A DNA stretch of 64,000 nt from Agapetus fuscipes (GCA_951799405.1 OX637337.1:3968001-4032000); one strand, 5' to 3'. Positions 1 to 10,244 are shown, counted from the first letter of the stretch. The notes: generated by a model not told the origin, from the sequence alone. Made by a program: numbers and translations.

Positions 1-299
1 TATATTGCCCTTCGTCGTCGTCATTCGTCGTCGAGTTTCGATTTTCAAAATCAATGCCATCACAGCAGATGAAACACATTCATGCTCTATAGCAAATTAA
101 TTTTTGTATATATGCTGCAATGCGGCGAGCTTACGCGTGTGTGTTTAGAAATGTATGAAAACTTTTAGGAATTAATCTGTTTGTTCATACTAAAAATGTA
201 TGGAACAATATTGACATCTAGCGGCAAAACGTAAAAGTTTTTTTTACATTTTCTTTTATTTCATGCAAATTAAAAATAAATAAAAAACCAAATAAAAAT

Positions 300-3200
300 G
301 GATTTCAATCTGTAATCTAAGTTGCAAACATATATAACATTTGAGATTCATATTACATGCATTCTTACGAGCAGACATGTATAAGTTCTAATCTAATCTA
401 ATCTAAGCTGCAAAGATATATATCATTTAAGATTTATATTAAATGCATTCCCACAAGCAGATATGTATAAGTTCCCGCTTACATATGCTGCATGTGTACT
501 TACAACATAACAGCCCATTCCAAATGAACATAAGCCCTGCAACTCTTGCCAACCTTCCCTGATACAAAGGTGAATTTGCAAAGTAAACCATTTTTTAAAG
601 TATGGGTGGTCAGCCTCATACCAACCTATAAGTCAAGAAAATTATTTTGTGTATTTCTTTACATAATCTAAGTTGCAAAGATACATACCATTTAAGATTC
701 ATATTAAATGCATTCCCACACGCAGACAGGTACAATTAGTTCACGCTTACAAATGCCCAATGTGGACTTGCAAAATAAAAAAAACTAATCTCAAATGAAC
801 ATAAGCCCTGCAACTTTTGCCGACTTTTCCTCAAACAGAGATACAATTTGCATGGTAAACCATTGCTTACAGTATGGGTGGTCAGCCACATACTAACCTT
901 TTAGTCAAGGAAATTATTTTGTTTAGTTCTATAATCTAAGTTGCAAAGATACACACCATTTGAGATTCATATTAAATGCATTCCCACAAGCAGACAGGTA
1001 CAAGTTCACGCTTACAAATGCCCAATGTGGACTTGCAAAATAAAAAAAACTAATCTCAAATGAACATAAGCCCTGCAACTCTTGCCGACTTTTCCTCAAA
1101 CAGAGATAAAATTTGCATTGTGAACCATTGCTTACAGTATGGGTGGTCAGCCACATACTAACCTATAAGTCAAGGAAATTATTTTATTAAGTTCTATAAT
1201 CTAAGTTGCAAAGATACATACCATTTGAGATTCATATTAAATGCATTCCCACACGCAGACAGGTACAAGTTCACGCTTACAAATGCCCAATGTGGACTTG
1301 CAAAATAAAAAAACTAATCTCAAATGAACATAAGCCCTGCAACTTTTGCCGACTTTTCCTCAAACAGAGATAAAATTTGCATGGTAAACCATTGCTTACA
1401 GTATGGGTGGTCAGCCACATACTAACCTTTTAGTCAAGGAAATTATTTTGTTTAGTTCTATAATCTAAGTTGCAAAGATACATACCATTTGAGATTCATA
1501 TTAAATGCATTCCCACAAGCAGACAGGTACAAGTTCACGCTTACAAATGCCCAATGTGGACTTGCAAAATAAAAAACTAATCTCAAATGAACATAAGCCC
1601 TGCAACTCTTGCCGACTTTTCCTCAAACAGAGATAAAATTTGCATTGTGAACCATTGCTTACAGTATGGGTGGTCAGCCACATACTAACCTTTTAGTCAA
1701 GGAAATTATTTTGTTTAGTTCATTAATCTAAGTTGCAAAGATACATACCATTTGAGATTCATATTAAATGCATTCCCACAAGCAGACAGGTATACTAACC
1801 TTTTAGTCAAGGAAATTATTTTGTTTAGTTCATTAATCTAAGTTGCAAAGATACATACCATTTGAGATTCATATTAAATGCATTCCCACAAGCAGACAGG
1901 TACAAGTTCACGCTTACAAATGCCCAATGTGGACTTGCAAAATAAAAAAAACTAATCTCAAATGAACATAAGCCCTGCAACTCTTGCCGACTTTTCCTCA
2001 AACAGAGATAAAATTTGCATTGTGAACCATTGCTTACAGTATGGGTGGTCAGCCACATACTAACCTTTTAGTCAAGGAAATTATTTTGTTTAGGTCATTA
2101 ATCTAAGTTGCAAAGATACATACCATTTGAGATTCATATTAAATGCATTCCCAGAAGCAGACAGGTATAAGTTCGCGCTTACAAATGCCCCATGTGGACT
2201 TATAAAATAAAAAACTAATCTCAAATGAACATAAGCCCTGCAACTCTTGCCGACTTTTCCTCAAACAGAGATAAAATTTGCATTGTGAACCATTCTTACA
2301 GTATGGGTGGTCAGCCACATACTAACCTTTTAGTCAAGGAAATTATTTTGTTTAGTTCTTTAATCTAAGTTGCAAAGATACATACCATTTGAGATTCATA
2401 TTAAATGCATTCCCACAAGCAGACAGGTATAAGTTCGCGCTTACAAATGCCCCATGTGGACTTATAAAATAAAAAACTAATCTCAAATGAACATAAGCCC
2501 TGCAACTCTTGCCGACTTTTCCTCAAACATAGATAAAATTTTCATTGTAAACCATTCTTACAGTATGGGTGGTCAGCCACATACTAACCTTTTAGTCAAG
2601 GAAATTATTTTGATTAGTTCTATAATCTAAGTTGCAAAGATACATACCATTTGAGATTCATATTAAATGCATTCCCACAAGCAGACAGGTACAAGTTCAC
2701 GCTTACAAATGCCCAATGTGGACTTGCAAAATAAAAAAACTAATCTCAAATGAACATAAGCCCTGCAACTCTTGCCGACTTTTCCTCAAACAGAGATAAA
2801 ATTTGCATTGTGAACCATTGCTTACAGTATGGGTGGTCAGCCACATACTAACCTTTTAGTCAAGGAAATTATTTTGTTTAGTTCTTTAATCTAAGTTGCA
2901 AAGATACATACCATTTGAGATTCATATTAAATGCATTCCCACAAGCAGACAGGTATAAGTTCGCGCTTACAAATGCCCCATGTGGACTTATAAAATAAAA
3001 AACTAATCTCAAATGAACATAAGCCCTGCAACTCTTGCCGACTTTTCCTCAAACAGAGATAAAATTTTCATGGTAAACCATTCTTACAGTATGGGTGGTC
3101 AGCCACATACTAACCTATAAGTCAAGGAAATTATTTTGTTAAGTTCTATAATCTAAGTTGCAAAGATACATACCAATCGAGATTCATATTAAATGCATTC

Positions 3201-3365
3201 CCGCAAGCAGACATTTATAAGTTCGCGCTTACACATAATGCATGTTGACTTACAACATAAAAACCCAATCTCAAATTAATATAAGCCCTGCAACTCTTGC
3301 CAATCTTCCCTGAAACACAGCTGAAATCTTCAAAGTGAACCATTTTTTAAACTATGGGTGGTCGA
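300..3365 (-). repeat. Tandem array of TREP retroposon units, about 264 bp each
   Basis: The anchor ATCTAAGTTGCAAAG recurs at about 664, 932, 1197, 1460, 1723, 1840, 2099, 2362, 2622, 2886 and 3148, giving a period of 261-268 bp. Two more divergent units lie at 311-640. Each unit is a complete TREP on the minus strand, and units are joined by a short linker (AATTATTTTGTTTAGTT-like). One unit near 1721-1840 is internally deleted. Most central units are nearly identical, while the first and last are more diverged, as expected for unequal exchange. Frames of 60-77 codons repeat in each unit, but they only reflect the repeat and are not genes. Confidence 0.9.
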
Positions 3366-3468
3366 TTTTCTTTTACAAAGGCTGCATGTTTTTATTTTAC
3401 ATGTTTTCCGAATTTTAACGCGAGGAAACTATGCGCAATATACACATTCACCAAATGTTAAGCGGTTG

Positions 3469-3500
3469 GGCTGCGTAGCAGCCAGGGGCAACGCCCCTAG
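3469..3500 (+). other. Double hairpin plus CTAG, Helitron-like 3' terminus
   Basis: Hairpin 1 occupies 3469-3483 with a 6 bp stem. Hairpin 2 occupies 3485-3497 with a 5 bp G+C stem. CTAG is at 3497-3500 and T follows. The short G+C-rich structure stands out against A+T-rich flanks. The assignment rests on the known Helitron end structure. Confidence 0.55.
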
Positions 3501-3667
3501 TATATTTAAAATAGAATAATTTTATTTCTCTGTACCTGCGTACAAACATATCAGTACTTTAAATGTCATGGTTGTTTCTTTTATTTTTTTATCGTAATAT
3601 ATTTTAAACTCTTGCCTGTCTTATTTGATGTGTGATTTATCATGTGAATAAACAATATTGTGTAGCA

Positions 3668-3945
3668 ATCACAACTGGTCATTGTCTAGTGGTTAAAGCT
3701 TCAGACTTGAAAACAAAAGGTAGTGGGCTCGAACACCAAGAAGAGCTCAAAAAAGAAATGGACTGTTGTTTAAAAAGTCAACAATATTGGATGAAGGATG
3801 AAGTTCAGTCGCCGTACAGATAGGATGTTCTCCTGAAGACGTCGGCTACGTCGCTGACGAAACGTAGAGAATAATGTAAGTTCTCACCGAACGGTTCGTT
3901 AAATATCCGAAAATTAATAGAATTGTCAAAATGTCAAACGACCGT
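3668..3945 (+). mobile_element. tRNA-derived SINE fragment with family E tail
   Basis: A tRNA-like head at about 3676-3740 shows an A-box-like TCTAGTGGTTAA and a B-box-like GGGCTCGAACACC. It is followed by family E sequence at 3820-3930 containing CTGAAGA, a 7 bp hairpin and GAAAC. The head recurs at 3988-4075. It does not fold into a clean cloverleaf and has no terminator, so it is a SINE rather than a tRNA gene. Confidence 0.6.
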
Positions 3946-3987
3946 AATTCTAACTTAAACCTAAAATAAAAATATATTGTCTGGTGC

Positions 3988-4075
3988 TGTAACTGGTCAT
4001 TGTCCAATGGTTAAAGCTTCAGACTTAAAGATAAAAGGTAATAGGTTCAAATACCTAGAAGAGCTCCAAAAATAA
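3988..4075 (+). mobile_element. Second copy of the 3.7 kb tRNA-like SINE head
   Basis: This repeats the head at 3676 (ACTGGTCATTGTC, then GGTTAAAGCTTCAGACTT) with scattered substitutions, including loss of the B-box consensus. The two copies lie about 310 bp apart in the same orientation. Confidence 0.6.
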
Positions 4076-4194
4076 TCGACGTATTTTGAAATATTCTGTG
4101 TACTGTTTTGAAGATCAATGTAATTTTATCAGAAAGAAATAAGGCTGGTTGAACCTGTGCGACCGGTCTTGGAAAAGCACTTTTATCTTCCCTG

Positions 4195-4310
4195 GCACTG
4201 AGTATTTTTTTTGTTTCTAGGGAGACTACCTAGATTTCAGATACTCTAAGAGTCTATAACACTTGTTGTAGTGCCGTAGAGGTGATGGTGATGTGGCACT
4301 TGATGTCCTG
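4195..4310 (-). mobile_element. SINE-A type 2 tail fragment
   Basis: Read on the minus strand this carries the module CACCTCTACGGCACTACAACA, then TAGACTCTTAGAGTATCTGA and AGGTAGTCTCCC. That order matches the 3' end of SINE-A copies at 10.8, 27.6-27.9 and 52.9 kb. It is degenerate and lacks the head. Confidence 0.6.
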
Positions 4311-4379
4311 ATCCTTTGTAGCAGGGCTGCTAGCTGCGTAGTGTTGTGTCGTGTGTTGCGTGAGTAAAAGTGCAGCTTG

Positions 4380-4880
4380 AGTTGAAAAATGGAACGTAGG
4401 GAAGTCCGAGAAGAGGATGGATTGATCAGATTACTGAAATTGTGAAAGAATGGGATGGAAGAAAAATAATTAAATGTTTGAGGAAGGTGATGAAATTTTA
4501 ATAATCAGGAAGTATATTGTTTAAGATTAATGGGTCGTGAAAGTTAACGTACAAAAAGAATGTGACCGGGGACTTTGAACATTTAGGAAGAATGGATTAG
4601 GAATAATCAAAAAAGTGTACAAACATACCAAAATAATGTGAAAGGAAGAAATAGAGAACTTAAAATTCAAGAAAAAACTGTCTTGATTAGATTAGTAAAA
4701 TTGTGAAAAAAATGTGGTATACAGAATAAAAGAAGGAAATTTATTTTTAAAAAATGATGGATATTAATGAATTGAAAATGTTATACTAGGATTGAAAGAA
4801 ATGTAGGCAACTCTGCGGAGGCTTTGGCCACCCTCAGCGGAATGGCAACAGAGCTACAGTTACATAAAATACTTTCACAG
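4380..4880 (+). pseudogene. LINE-G 3' end remnant (two partial copies)
   Basis: Two diverged segments (about 4385-4520 and 4665-4878) match the LINE-G 3' region best preserved at 23.03-23.34 kb. Shared words are AGATTGTGAAAGAATGGGAT-like, GATGGATATTAATGAATTGA, then GGCAACTCTGCGGAGGCT and ACAGTTACA at the end. Frames are broken throughout. LINE-G would encode the C-terminal end of a non-LTR polyprotein; its clade is not settled here. Confidence 0.6.
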
Positions 4881-5164
4881 CTTAAATATCTTCACGTACT
4901 TACTTAAAATTTATGTGAACTAAAATTCTAAACACGTATTAAGATATATGAAAAAAAATGCCATAAAGAAATTATTATTGCACAAGAACCTTTAGTGTGG
5001 ACGCACGAATTTTTAAAGTAGCTAATTGTTGCATTCAATTTATACATTTCTTCATACAAAGTCGTGATTGTATGCTCATAATAATTAGAATAATTACCAG
5101 CAAAACAGATCCAAGTGATATCAAACACAGCACCGAAAATGATTCTTGAGTATTGTAATATTTA
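4881..5164. other. No recognised feature
   Basis: A+T-rich sequence between the LINE-G remnant and the LTR. A 66-codon frame on the minus strand shows no motif I recognise and no match to any other part of the window. Confidence 0.5.
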
Positions 5165-5168
5165 AGAC

Positions 5169-6117
5169 TGTAACGCGCATACTGGGTGTGATGCATTTAT
5201 TGATTCTTTGCCTTTACATTTAATTCGTGAGTTCAATTGAATATAAAATGTACAGTATCAAAGCATATAAAACAGTAATCAGATCGATAATTGATCAGTT
5301 AACAATACAGTATGTTATCATCCCATGATCAGGGAAATTGCGGGGAAACCAACCCCTTACAATATTGTGATAATTACATTGAAAGAGAATGAACTCAAGC
5401 AGGTCATACTATGCATATTTTCGCCAGTCACAGGCGTGAGCATTATTAATTACCCTTTGACAATAGGATAATGATTATAATTGTGATAAAGAGGGAAAGG
5501 GTTCCACCCGTAAGCCAAGGAGGTCAAGAAAGCACGCTGCCTTGCTTGTGAGGTGTGGAAGGATGAATCTTAGGTCCAAGTTGTCCCAGAAAGGAAGCTC
5601 GCTTGTCCCTGTCGTTCAGGAGGTAAAAAGGGGTGAGCTATAGGGGTGAGAAGTCCTAGAAAAGAAGCTTGCTCGGCCTAGTTGCTCGGGAGGTACAGGG
5701 AGGTGAGCCATAGGTGTGAGAAGTCCTAGAAAAGAAGCTTGCTCGGCCTAGTTGCTCAAGGAGTGTGTGATATATAATATACATAAAATAACCCCTTCAG
5801 TCATGTATGTCCTGGCACAGAAGCATTATGACGTCGGGGGGAGAGAGAAGGTGGGTTGGAGCCCATAGGATCCTTCTCAACTGACGAGTTCGTCCACTGG
5901 TTGGCCTTTTATATGATTTGGGCAGCTGATCTCCCCCTGGAGGGGAAAACCTTCACTACCCTTGGCCCTCAAGCTTCCCTACTCCATCCCTTACAACAGG
6001 CGGGGATGAAGTCGGCCGCATAATATTATGTTCCAGATCCTTCTCTCTCCGAGCAGTAATAATATGAGTACAACAAAATCAAGTAAAATCTTAATAATAT
6101 AGATATGCTACGCTACA
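5169..6117. mobile_element. Solo LTR (LTR3, about 949 bp) with AGAC target duplication
   Basis: The block begins TGTAACGCGCA and ends ATGCTACGCTACA, so it has TG...CA termini and weakly inverted ends. AGAC occurs immediately before (5165-5168) and after (6118-6121). If the duplication is read as AAGAC the right edge shifts by one base. It contains tandem repeats of about 70 bp. No internal retroviral-like coding region adjoins either side, so a solo LTR is the simplest reading. Strand and clade are not determined. Confidence 0.65.
5560..5762 (+). repeat. About 70 bp tandem repeat inside LTR3, three units
   Basis: The core GAAGCTTGCTCGGCCTAGTTG occurs twice, at about 5662 and 5732, preceded by GGTGAG(C)...GTGAGAAGTCCTAGAAAA. 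A more diverged first unit lies at 5573-5632 (CCCAGAAAGGAAGCTCGCTTG). Short direct repeats are common in LTR U3 regions. Confidence 0.75.
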
Positions 6118-6364
6118 AGACTATTTTTCTGTGCACTCTAGATACACTTGGTTCTGGTGTTGAAATTGCTGAATCATCTTAAATGATTCTGTCACTTTCT
6201 TTCGGGTTAATTACGGACCATTGAGGCAATTACACCCTAATGTACATGTCTCTAATGGTCATTGTTGAACTGCTTTAGTCATTAGGATTTTTTTTTAATT
6301 CTTTTGTCGGTATAGGTGCGTTTTTACAGTTGTGCTTTAAATGAAAATTCGTAGGTATTAGGTA

Positions 6365-6500
6365 GGCTGACCTTATGTCCCTACTGAAGTGGTTGGCGAA
6401 AAGCAGGCCTCCTTAGCTATAAAAATAAATAGGCTCCACTCGTCACATGCAACCTCTTTGGTAAAAAACGCAGCGAGAAGTTACACCATATGTTTAGCTT
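6365..6500 (+). mobile_element. SINE-B 3' fragment
   Basis: Contains the SINE-B landmarks ACTGAAGTGGTTGG, AAAAATAAATAGGCTCCACT, CACATGCAACCTCTTTGG and GAAGTTACACCATATGTTTAGC in consensus order. The head and 5' body are absent. Confidence 0.75.
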
Positions 6501-6855
6501 AGGCCCGGTATATTGAAGTGTAGTAATATTTTAGTTAACTATTACTTGAACTTTTATTCAAAATACTCAAGTTCGAGTTAACTAAAACTGAAAATTACCG
6601 AAGTATGAAGCCACGCCCCCAAATCTTGGAAATAAATAAAATGCCATTCAAAAGCTTTAAAACAAACAACTATTCATAAAAATCATATACCCAACCTCCA
6701 TTAAGCTAGAAAACGACCCAAAAAGGATATATTATTCTCCGCAAAAGATAATAAAGCATATTTTAATCGAGCTACGATCCAATCAAGATGTTATTGAAAT
6801 CATAATTATGATGTTTTCTTCAATCATTTGTATGATTTATCACATAGGTACCATT
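6501..6855. other. A+T-rich spacer with a short inverted repeat
   Basis: AGTTAACTAAAA-type words face each other at about 6530-6545 and 6576-6590 within a roughly 100 bp segment, possibly a small degenerate foldback. Nothing else recognised. Confidence 0.35.
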
Positions 6856-7171
6856 GTCAACGACGATACCATGTTGAAAGCACCGGTTCTCATCAGATCA
6901 CCGAAGTTAAGCAACATTGGGCGCGAATGCTACTTGGATGGGTGACCGCTCAGGTACACCGCGTGTCGTTGGCATCTTGGACCGGTCCGTAGTCCTGTGG
7001 CAACACTTCGGACTCGTAAATGGAAGGTTGTGGATTCGAATCCTGGCGGAGCACAAAAATATACCGTTTATATTTCCAAATGTGCTCGTCGCTGGGTTGA
7101 AAAATTCATAAACCTTTACCAAAGACCGGTCACTGAAAGGTCCATCCAACCTTACAACAACAATAGTCGAT
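6856..7171 (+). mobile_element. Chimeric SINE: full-length 5S rRNA fused to SINE-A
   Basis: Positions 6856-6975 are a 120 bp 5S rRNA-like sequence. It opens GTCAACGACGATACCATG and keeps CATCAGATCACCGAAGTTAAGC and GGATGGGTGACCGC, close to the internal promoter of arthropod 5S genes. There is no T-run terminator. After CTTGG it passes directly into the SINE-A tRNA-like head at 6981 (GGTCCGTAGTC, GGATTCGAATCC) and body, ending near ACAACAACAA. The element therefore carries two kinds of RNA polymerase III promoter in tandem. 5S-derived SINEs (the SINE3 class) are known, and 5S joined to a tRNA head is unusual. Confidence 0.8.
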
Positions 7172-7205
7172 TAATATAGGTGTACATCGTAGGTAGTGAC
7201 AGTTA
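7172..7205 (+). repeat. LTR1 5' fragment next to a full LTR1
   Basis: GATTAATATAGGTGTACATC plus GTAGGTAGTGACAGTTAT matches the beginning of LTR1 as seen at 63.65 kb. It lies directly beside the complete LTR that starts at 7210, so either an older LTR fragment was the target or a local duplication occurred. Confidence 0.6.
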
Positions 7206-7209
7206 TTAT

Positions 7210-7583
7210 TGTATTATGTCAAAAATAGATTAATATAGGTGTACATCGTAGGTAGCAATAATTATAGGCCTAAGAAATCTAGAAATCGAATGATCCTTTT
7301 TACTCTTAAAGTTGGTAGAATGCTCGCGAATGTGCTGGCAAAATTAGTCACTGGATACTTCTGTCTGTGAAGTATATAAGGCGTAAAATTGAGTGCACTC
7401 AGCCAGTGAGATAGTTGCCTTTGATTTGAAGAGTGTAAGCGATACTAAACTGTGAAAACAAAAATTTGTGTAACAAAAAGTGTTAAAAATAAATAGAAAT
7501 TGTAAAAATAAATTAAGTGCAAATAAAGATCCTGAAAGAAGACCTGTGTGTTTTGATTTAGAGACTTTTCGAACGCAAAAACA
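7210..7583 (+). mobile_element. Solo LTR (LTR1, 374 bp) with TTAT target duplication
   Basis: Starts TGTATTATG and ends AAAAACA. TTAT flanks it at 7206-7209 and 7584-7587. Inside are a TATA-like GTATATAAGG at about 7372, an initiator-like GAGTGCACTCAGCCAGTGAG, and AATAAAGATCC followed by GAAAGAAGACC near the 3' side, a plausible poly(A) signal. A second copy begins at 63638 and a related one is at 32040. Four-base A+T-rich duplications fit Ty3/gypsy-like retrotransposons. No internal region follows. Confidence 0.8.
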
Positions 7584-7587
7584 TTAT

Positions 7588-7920
7588 AATATCAAACATA
7601 TGCATTTTTAACCATATCGAAATGGGAGCCTTTAAAGTTGACCTCATAATTAATCTAGTAAGTGCGATTGTGTTATCTAGGCTCTATTTATGTTTATGTG
7701 ACTAGAAGCGGCCTTCCACTTGTCATACGCTTGCACTGCGTTCACCGGTTTTGTTTTTGGCGGGCTCGGCGCCTGCGCAGGTGCGGTCGTGGGAACCGAG
7801 CCTCTCCCCTCTAGTGAGAAACCGCAAGCCTCACCCCTCCGCCCAAGAAATGAAAGGAGTTCCGCCTACTATAACAAATGAGTCTAAAAGCCAATGAGTA
7901 CCATAGTGGTTAAAAAAAAA
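7588..7920. other. Spacer with a G+C-rich patch
   Basis: About 7730-7860 is markedly richer in G+C than its surroundings (GGCGGGCTCGGCGCCTGCGC and nearby). It could be a fragment of a retroelement 5' untranslated region or of an old host promoter. No reading frame or shared repeat supports either. Confidence 0.3.
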
Positions 7921-7921
7921 C

Positions 7922-8400
7922 GTTAAACGTTACTAAGCTACACATATAATTTAAAAAATTGATTATTTTTCAATAAAACATTAAAAAATAAAAGAAATTA
8001 AAAACTTTGTTTTATTCCACTTTTATTGTTTTTGAGTATGTTACAAACGTTTTCGGAATACCTTCCATCATCGGGTTGTTGTTACCCGATGATGGAAGGT
8101 ATTCCGAAAACGTTTGTAACATACTCAAAAACAATAAAAGTGGAATAAAACAAAGTTTTTAATTTCTTTTATTTTTTAATGTTTTATTGAAAAATAATCA
8201 ATTTTTTAAAATGAATTTCCACAGTGTTTCACAAAAATCTTTTCAAAAAATATATAATTTAACTTATTGCCGGGTATTCCCAGTAGAGGTAGCATGTGCC
8301 AAGTACTCGTAGAACCTATTTATTTTTACAGGTATATGGACTAGCCTTACGTCAACCACTTCAGTTGAAGTAAGGGATTCCCAGCATCCGAGGAGGGATT
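7922..8400 (-). mobile_element. SINE-B fragment split by a palindromic insertion
   Basis: On the minus strand the SINE-B landmarks ACTGAAGTGGTTGACG, CCTGTAAAAATAAATAGG and AATAAGTTAAATTATAT appear at 8260-8385. The terminal TATGTGTAGCTTAG appears at 7925-7945. The gap holds the foldback at 7953-8251, flanked by ATATAATTT on both sides. Confidence 0.7.
7953..8251. mobile_element. Foldback element: perfect long palindrome with 9 bp TSD
   Basis: Positions 7950-8076 and 8084-8210 are exact reverse complements over 127 bp, separated by the 7 base loop TGTTGTT. ATATAATTT at 7944-7952 and 8252-8260 marks a 9 bp target duplication. The element proper is the palindrome plus a unique tail of about 41 bp. 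Each arm reads outward from the centre as ACCCGATGATGGAAGG, a short hairpin, then GAAAACG, which resembles part of a hammerhead ribozyme core. Inverted LTR copies of Penelope-like elements can look like this, but no Penelope coding region is present. Confidence 0.8.
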
Positions 8401-8404
8401 TTAT

Positions 8405-8612
8405 TTTATCTAAACTAATCTAATCTAAGTTGCAAAGATACGTTACATTGGAGATTCACATTACATGCATTCTCACAACCAGACACGTACAAGTTCGCGC
8501 TTGCACATGCCTCATGTGAACCTACAACATAAAAACCAAATCTCAAATGGACATACACCCTGCAACTCTTGCCGTCCTTCCTGTAACAGGGGTGACATTG
8601 GCAAAGTGAACC
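8405..8612 (-). mobile_element. TREP copy
   Basis: Minus-strand copy with TAATCTAATCTAAGTTGC at its 3' end, then the conserved CATGCCTCATGTGAACCTAC, CCTGCAACTCTTGCCG and CAGGGGTGACATTGGC blocks. The 5' end (TTCCTTGACTTATAGG) is missing. Confidence 0.85.
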
Positions 8613-8639
8613 ATTTTAGTTTTGACATAATCTTCGAAA

Positions 8640-8966
8640 TAGGAAATCATTTTTGACACCCTCGAAGGGATTCGAACCCGAGCTCTCGGCATGGAATGCA
8701 AATATTCTACCAACTGAGCTATCAATCGAACCTGGCCATCACTTCAAAACGCTGATTCTCAAGCAAGACACAGTTGCTGTAAGGCTGAATGGACCTTTGG
8801 TGAAAGGTATTTGGTAAAGGTATTACACATATGAATTTTTCAAACAAGCGAAGAGCATATTTGAAAACATGAATGGTATTTTTGTGTGCTCCACCGGGAT
8901 TTGAACCCATGGCCTAACATTTACAAGTAAGAAGCGCTTCCACTGGTCTACGGACTGGTCATTTTT
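8640..8966 (-). mobile_element. SINE-A joined to SINE-B head
   Basis: On the minus strand a SINE-A head and body run from 8966 to about 8740 (A-box region GTAGACCAGTGG; B-box GGGTTCAAATCCC). A SINE-B head follows at 8735-8650 (TAGCTCAGTTGG; GGGTTCGAATCCC). This is the same A-then-B order seen at 18.6, 39.9 and 62.7 kb, although the join here lacks the CAAGCTCG landmark and is degenerate. Confidence 0.7.
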
Positions 8967-10090
8967 TATACTAAATTGAAAACTTTAATACTCAATGCCT
9001 TATCTATATCAAGCATTCATTTACGTTAAGATTTAATATACATTTGAAAACGCAGTATCTATATATTTGTGTATCAAACTGGCACTGATTTATCTGAGTG
9101 TATTTTATACGTTTTTTTTTCGGTAATAATTCATACACAGGCAACCAAGCAATTATCGTCTCGAACCAATGACAATAAAATTACAAGTGATTCCACATGA
9201 GACCCGACCATTGTCTCGTAAAACCAAAGAGGCCAACCGGTTTCTAAATCCACCTTAACTCGAGCCCAAAACCTCACGTTCAACTCAACCAAAGCGTTTA
9301 CCAAAAAGATTACAGAAACTTAAATGCCAGCTGCAGGAGCTGTTTTAGTTTTAGTATAAAAAAGTAGATTGAGTTTGAATGTGAGTTTTTGTACTTGTTA
9401 ACAAAATACAGAGCCAATTATTGGAGTATCATTGGCTACTATAGCAATTACCATACAAGTTGAAGAATTCTGGTCACAAACCCGATGGTTAATGAGAACC
9501 GAGAGCCATTATGAAATTATGATGGAGTCAGTATAGGATACCTAATTGATGTCAGCGTTTTAGTATACAATGTTTTGAAAGATAGTTAGATATAAGTGTA
9601 TTTATACTTTATAGTGTATAGTGACTCATTTTCAGGGCTGGCATTTATGTTAAAATTCTTTTTAAAGGTTTTCATATGAAAAGATATGCATATCTCTCAT
9701 ACATTTAATATGGAAAAAATGACTAACAAAAATGTTTTTTAACCGATCGACATCAAACTCACATGATCGTTTTCTAGTGTAATTACACTTTTCTAAAAAA
9801 TCGGTTAAAATCTATAGAGTGGCTTTGCTATGCATAGACAAAACCTTTCAAAATCTCTTCCATACGTTTTATTAGAAAAAGAAACATGCTGTTAAAGTGA
9901 ATTCTGAAAAAAAAAACTTTTTAGACTTTTCAGTACGTGCAAACCTTTCCGTTATTTGAAATAATATATCTTGTTAATATGGCATTCATCTGTTTGATGG
10001 TTCTCGAGTTAGTAGGGCATTTACGGACAGACATGTTGTATGGAGGGTCTCTGAAAATTTTATGAATAAAGACGAAATAACTCTTTACAA
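8967..10090. other. No recognised feature
   Basis: More than 1.1 kb of A+T-rich sequence without a recognisable repeat, long frame or structured motif. It is the longest stretch in the window in which I saw no shared family, so it may be relatively unique host DNA. Confidence 0.5.
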
Positions 10091-10244
10091 CTCTTATTCT
10101 ATGAGAGTCATATCAGATCTTCTCGACGTTGGCTATCACTATCGAGAAAGCTTCTTTGTTCTACGCAACATGGAATATCTCTCTTATGCATTGTATTTTG
10201 ATTCACTCTAGAAAAAAACTTAAATGGGAAAATGTATATTATCA

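Larger units (their letters stand above)
1..3500. mobile_element. Candidate Helitron-like element carrying a TREP array
   Basis: The right boundary at 3469-3500 shows two adjacent hairpins: GGCTGC/GCAGCC with loop GTA, then GGGGC/GCCCC with loop AAC. The second runs directly into CTAG, and the next base is T. A 3' hairpin followed by CTRR and insertion between A and T is the classic Helitron terminus. The left end (normally TC) is not seen and may lie just outside the window, which opens with A+T-rich and TCGTCG-rich sequence. The interior is mostly a tandem array of TREP units. No Rep/helicase frame is visible, so this would be a non-autonomous copy. The weak points are that the second hairpin abuts CTAG instead of standing about 10 bases away, and that the 5' end is missing. 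Confidence 0.5.

Noticed and set aside
300..3365. CRISPR array
   Set aside because: Units are about 264 bp with no short repeat/unique spacer alternation, and the context is eukaryotic transposons.
6856..6975. Functional 5S rRNA gene
   Set aside because: Full length and well conserved, but it lacks a T-run terminator, runs directly into a SINE-A head and stands alone, not in a tandem array.
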